From assembly GCF_022458985.1 (NCBI RefSeq), contig NC_061790.1, positions 607,001-671,000 of the forward strand: a stretch of 64,000 nucleotides of DNA. Reading direction: 5' to 3'. The notes under the pieces were generated by a model. It ran no database searches, was not told the DNA's origin, and was given only the letters and a program-made list of their open reading frames with translations. Both the position numbers and the translations under genes were made by a program. Within the stretch, counting starts at the first letter, position 1. Each line of letters opens with the position of its first letter. Origin of the DNA: Mugil cephalus (taxonomy: Eukaryota > Chordata > Actinopteri > Mugiliformes > Mugilidae). Shown piece by piece: positions 60,389 through 64,000 of the stretch.

Positions 60389-61744
60389 CTGTCCGGCGTG
60401 TGTGTGTTACCTGTCAGGTGTGTGTGTGTTACCTGTCAGGTGTGTGTGCTCGGGGCTCTCGGGGTCGGTCATGGACACCAGCTCTCGGAGCAGCAGTGGA
60501 TACTTCAGGACCCTCTGAACAGGTTTGATCAGGTAGGACTCCAGAGACGATGAGTGCTGATTGGTCGGGTTCCTGGCTTCCAGGAAGTGCTTGAAGGCGC
60601 CGTCAGTTTTCGCTGCATCACAGACGCAGGTTTAAAGTTTCAGTGGAGTCATACATTCAGACTAAAATAGGTTTGTTCTCTGATCGTCACCTCTCTCCAG
60701 AACCTTCTGGACTTTGATGTGGTTGGCACAGAAGCCGCTGTAGAGCTTGAAGTGGTCGGCGTAGTAAAGAAAGGATCCACCCAACGAGAACAGGAGCTTC
60801 TGGAAATGAGAACAGACTCAGAGAGTGAAAACTAAAGAACAGCCTGAGCAGAGGTCACTAAAAACACAATCTGCAACAACCAACTAAAATACGGATACAA
60901 CAACAAGGAAAACATGTAGAAAATACTGTAGAATAGGACATGATGCTAAAAGTAAAATCTATCTATAAATAAATGACTGATTGAATCAACAAAACCAAAC
61001 TAAACCGTCACCTTGAACTGTTCAGGTGTTTCCAGGCTGCTGAAGTTGGGACAGGCAGCGATCCTCTCCTCCAACGTTTGGAGGAAAACTCTCTGGAAAT
61101 CCAACATCTCAGGAAGACTGCCAAACAGCGCCTCCATCTGACAGAGACAGGTAGTGTCAGACAAACCAGAACCACCTAACCAGCGTTCACTCGTCTTTCT
61201 TTGGTTTTTACCTCGTCTTTACTGAGGAAGGTCTCCCTCTGCAGCGGCGTCAGGTAGATTTCAAACAGACAGACCAGATCCTGGCAGAGACAAAGACAAT
61301 CCGTCACTAAACACTCATTCATTTCACTGTTCGGTTTGAGTGATGATATATTACAGAAGAATAAATAAAACACAACAGCTGTTTCACAAAAGACTGAGCA
61401 ATACTGAGACATATTAGTGGTTTATTTTTTAAATTTGAATCCAGATTCATTGATCTTTTTCTTTATTTTCTTCTTATATGTGTATTTGCGGTGTAATTGT
61501 GGTGTTAGAGTTGCAGTGGAGCAGCCGTCTGACTTGCTTCACGTCTCTGCAGCTTTCTGACCTTGACGTAGGACTTCTCGGTGTCGACCAGCTCCTGGAT
61601 GACTTTACGTAGGCGCTGACACGCGCTCAGGTGGGCGGGGCTCGCCGGTTGCAGGCCGGCCTCTCTGCCGTACGGGTTCTTGGGAATGTTGGCCGCTTGG
61701 CCTTCTGGGAAGGTCCGATACAGCGAGTAGACCTGGTCCATGTT
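57423..61744 (-). CDS. tiam2: TIAM Rac1-associated GEF 2, 3' half (DH-PH and C-terminus), 5' incomplete
   Basis: Exons: 61562-61744, 61212-61280, 61012-61137, 60691-60799, 60433-60612, 59793-59911, 59215-59323, 59078-59136, 58694-58784, 58497-58584, 57423-57942. All are GT/AG and in phase: 550 residues then TAA. DH domain: '[17 protein letters not shown]', '[15 protein letters not shown]', '[23 protein letters not shown]', '[20 protein letters not shown]' (the key conserved helix) and '[15 protein letters not shown]'. PH domain: '[18 protein letters not shown]', '[10 protein letters not shown]', '[14 protein letters not shown]'. The C-tail (about 170 aa) is divergent. TIAM proteins load Rac1 with GTP at the membrane. 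TIAM2 over TIAM1 rests on synteny with cldn20 and arid1b, since the DH-PH is similar in both. N-terminal PH, RBD and PDZ exons are not in view. Confidence 0.93.
59997..60437. repeat. Minisatellite containing the tiam2 5' splice site, about 14 units
   Basis: On plus, units are gttacctgtcaggtg followed by variable (tg)n. On the transcript strand each unit reads (ca)n-cctgacag/gtaac-(ca)n, the same as the real end of the exon 60433-60612 and its donor. Unit starts lie near 60044, 60108, 60145, 60173, 60196, 60228, 60262, 60288, 60317, 60339, 60384, 60406 and 60428. Confidence 0.92.
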
Positions 61745-62626
61745 CTGAGAGGGAATCACATACGGAACCCGGTTTTATAAAACTGCGGCAGAACCAGTGG
61801 GCGTCATGACTGTGAAACCAAAGCGTGAGGAGATCTCCCTGTGTCTGGCTGCAGCCCCAGCGCCCAGTCAGCAGTTAGGTAGTTTTAGGTACATGGTTCT
61901 GATGTTTGTTCAAGTTATTATAAAAGCAAGAAGAGACATCACGATTATCGACAGTTGCCTTTGAGAACCAACGTCTGAATAAGTGTTTGTCTGTTTGAAT
62001 GAATACTGAAACTGACCTGAAAGAAAAGGTCAAAGCTCAGGTTTAAATGAACCGGAACCAGCCTGAACCTCGACCAATCTGGATGGGTATGGGTAAATCA
62101 GGAAGCTGAATGTGTCTGGCTGATTTCTGGGCATGTGAAAGTTGGCAGCTCAGTGAGAGATCAGACGGATTAACACCAGCAGGTGGTTAAACATATAAAC
62201 ACAGGCTGCTGCAGCTAACGGGGAAGCTAACAGCTAACACCACGGACGGCCTCACCAGACACCTAAACACACACGGAAACAAACCGTCCAACCAGAGCAG
62301 TCCAAGGAGACATGGACACCGTCAATAAAACTATGACCAGGACGACACAGAAGTACAAACAGGGCTGAAGCAGCAGTGATAAACCAACACACATCAGGCT
62401 GCAGATAATTTTAATTCTGCTGCATGATGTGAAAAAATATTTAACCCACAAGAAACAGGAACCGTTTCTTACCAAGCTGCTGCTTCTCTGTTATTTCATA
62501 AAGTCCTGATTGTCCTACTGACTGTCCCGAGGTAACTGGTCCTCATCTGTCTCCACCTTTCTGACCTTTCCTCCCTCACTCTATATGCAGCTCAGCGTCA
62601 TGGGCCTGTTTACCAGCAGAGTGAGT

Positions 62627-62850
62627 CCGTCGGGTGGACGCTGGCAGCCCAGGCACCGAGCCGCCTCATCCAGCAGACCCACCAGACGCTCCAGCAGCCC
62701 AGTGCCCTGGAACACCTCCTCCTCCTCCTCCTCCTCCTCCTCCTCCTCCTCCTCCTCCTCCTCCTCCTCCAGCGTCTCCCCGTCCTCTTCCAGGGGAAGC
62801 ACCCAGCACAGAGCTCCCATGTTGAGGGACGATGAGTCTGGGGTCAAAGT
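62627..62850 (-). CDS. Possible upstream tiam2 exon, acidic (uncertain)
   Basis: A minus-strand open stretch reads 'LNMGALCWVLPLEEDGETL', then 18 Glu from a (ctc)n run (62716-62769), then 'VFQGTGLLERLVGLLDEAARCLG' and 'DGLTLL' before a gtaaac donor near 62625. The Leu-rich segment looks protein-like and the frame could join 61744 in phase, but I cannot match it to TIAM2. The Glu run may be only a microsatellite. The 5' border is not determined. Confidence 0.3.
62716..62769. repeat. (CTC)n microsatellite
   Basis: About 18 ctc triplets. Confidence 0.95.
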
Positions 62851-63226
62851 TCGCCTCCCGGAGCCGTGAGAAGAGGAGCAGCTAACAAACAACATGTACT
62901 CGGACCCTCTCTCGCCATTAATCTGACTTTACTCACAGCGAACACTCTCCTGACGGACTAAGCTCGGATTATGAGGCTGAATGCAGGTCATCTAACCCTC
63001 AGAGGATTGTGGGGAAGGATTTCTACAGGTATGTTTGAGGAGGAAACAGCTGCCTCCTTTGGATTCATCGTGTCAGATATTATGAAGATGCATGAGGAAC
63101 CCTCTGTCTCCATCTCTATCCGACTTTATCGGACAGAAACCGCTGATTCAACAACGGTCCAGTCATCATAATATAAATGTGTTGTGGTGGAGATTTAAAG
63201 GTTTTCTCAATGACCCTGAAGCTCAC

Positions 63227-63297
63227 CTGCTCAGCCGGCTCCTTGTCCTCAGACGGCCTCGGAGACATGTCTTCAGAAACAGGAAGCAGGACGACGG
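63227..63297 (-). CDS. Possible small upstream tiam2 exon (uncertain)
   Basis: A 71-bp stretch between a good acceptor (ctgatccag) and donor (gtgagc) codes 'VVLLPVSEDMSPRPSEDKEPAEQ'. It could be part of the TIAM2 linker between PDZ and DH domains. Support is only the splice consensus and an open frame. Confidence 0.3.
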
Positions 63298-63552
63298 CTG
63301 GATCAGGGACGAGCGAAGAACCTGGGAACACATGCCACCAAGAAATAAACTTAACTCCTCCCAGCTGACAGGAGGAATGTTCTGTAGTGGCCCCCAGCCT
63401 GTACATTCTGTGGAGTCTCTGCTGAAACACCAGACTCAACAGAACTGTAATTATCAGGGACAGACAAAATGGAACCAGTCCAACGCCTCCATCTAGTGGA
63501 CAAATGGTGAAACTGAAGATAATAAAAACAAAACATCCACCTTGTAGTGAAA

Positions 63553-63668
63553 GTTAGCTTAGCATTGATATGTAGCATGTAGTATTGGTGGCTGTTAGCT
63601 TAGCATTGATATGTAGCATGTAGTCTTGGTGGCTGTTAGCTTAGCATTGCTATGTAGCATGTAGTGAA
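63553..63668. repeat. 41-bp tandem repeat, about 2.8 units
   Basis: gttagcttagcattgatatg recurs at 63553, 63594 and 63635 with an exact 41-bp period. Confidence 0.92.
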
Positions 63669-64000
63669 TCAGTAGCATTTAGGAGCCAGATTCACTTTAA
63701 GAGGTAAAAACCCAACGTGGAGGAACTTTGGGTTCTTTGGTTTGATCCTAACGTCCAGACGGAGAGTGGACCTGGTTCTGTTTCACTAGAACCTTTGGAG
63801 AACATGTGAGCTCTGTGGTGTTTCTAGAGATTCTGGGTCCAGGTCTGGTCCAGGTCTGGTCCAGGTCTCCCTCTCAGCCACCTCACATCTTAGTTAAATC
63901 TTGAAGGAGCTGAGGTGTGAGACCACCAGTCTGTGTTGATGCTGTTTGATGAAAGCTGGTTTTAAACGTGGGACCTGTTGCATGGTTCCCGGGTACCTGT

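Overview
The window is nuclear DNA of a ray-finned (probably percomorph) fish. Evidence: genes are split into many short exons with GT/AG borders, introns are rich in microsatellites, minisatellites and teleost-type transposon debris, and the gene order is a vertebrate one. From left to right the genes are tmem242 (+), arid1b (-), an interferon-induced IFI44-like cluster (-), cldn20 (-) and the 3' half of tiam2 (-). Apart from the IFI44-like cluster, this is the order and relative orientation of the human 6q25 block TIAM2-CLDN20-ARID1B-TMEM242, read backwards. That synteny, together with the protein sequence, separates arid1b from arid1a.

Layout. 1-7.1 kb: intergenic, with a LINE reverse-transcriptase remnant (about 4.1-4.5 kb) and A/T-rich microsatellites. 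7.5-9.2 kb: tmem242, four coding exons, a mitochondrial inner-membrane assembly factor. 9.9-35.2 kb: arid1b, the ARID subunit of the canonical BAF (SWI/SNF) chromatin remodeller. I could join 23 coding exons in phase into an unbroken frame of about 2,036 codons. 35.2-38.4 kb: arid1b upstream region and repeats. 38.4-48.2 kb: three IFI44-like units, namely one intact seven-exon gene (289 codons) with two ISRE-like sites upstream, one decayed copy, and one short fragment. A palindromic DNA transposon sits in an intron of the intact gene. 50.1-50.9 kb: single-exon cldn20, a tight-junction claudin with a long cytoplasmic tail. 51-57.4 kb: no gene seen. 57.4-61.7 kb: eleven exons of tiam2 covering the DH-PH Rac exchange module and C-terminus. 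The gene continues upstream, and its 5' exons are outside the window or not recognised.

The genes do not form a pathway; they are a conserved neighbourhood into which a fast-evolving interferon-response family has been inserted. The most unusual structures are tandem repeats that abut or contain splice sites. A 12-bp minisatellite fills an arid1b intron that has a length divisible by three and no in-frame stop until its own terminal TAG. A tiam2 minisatellite repeats the exon end plus its 5' splice site about 14 times. Exon borders, phases and motifs were read by hand from the sequence. Family assignments rest on remembered protein families; no database search was run.
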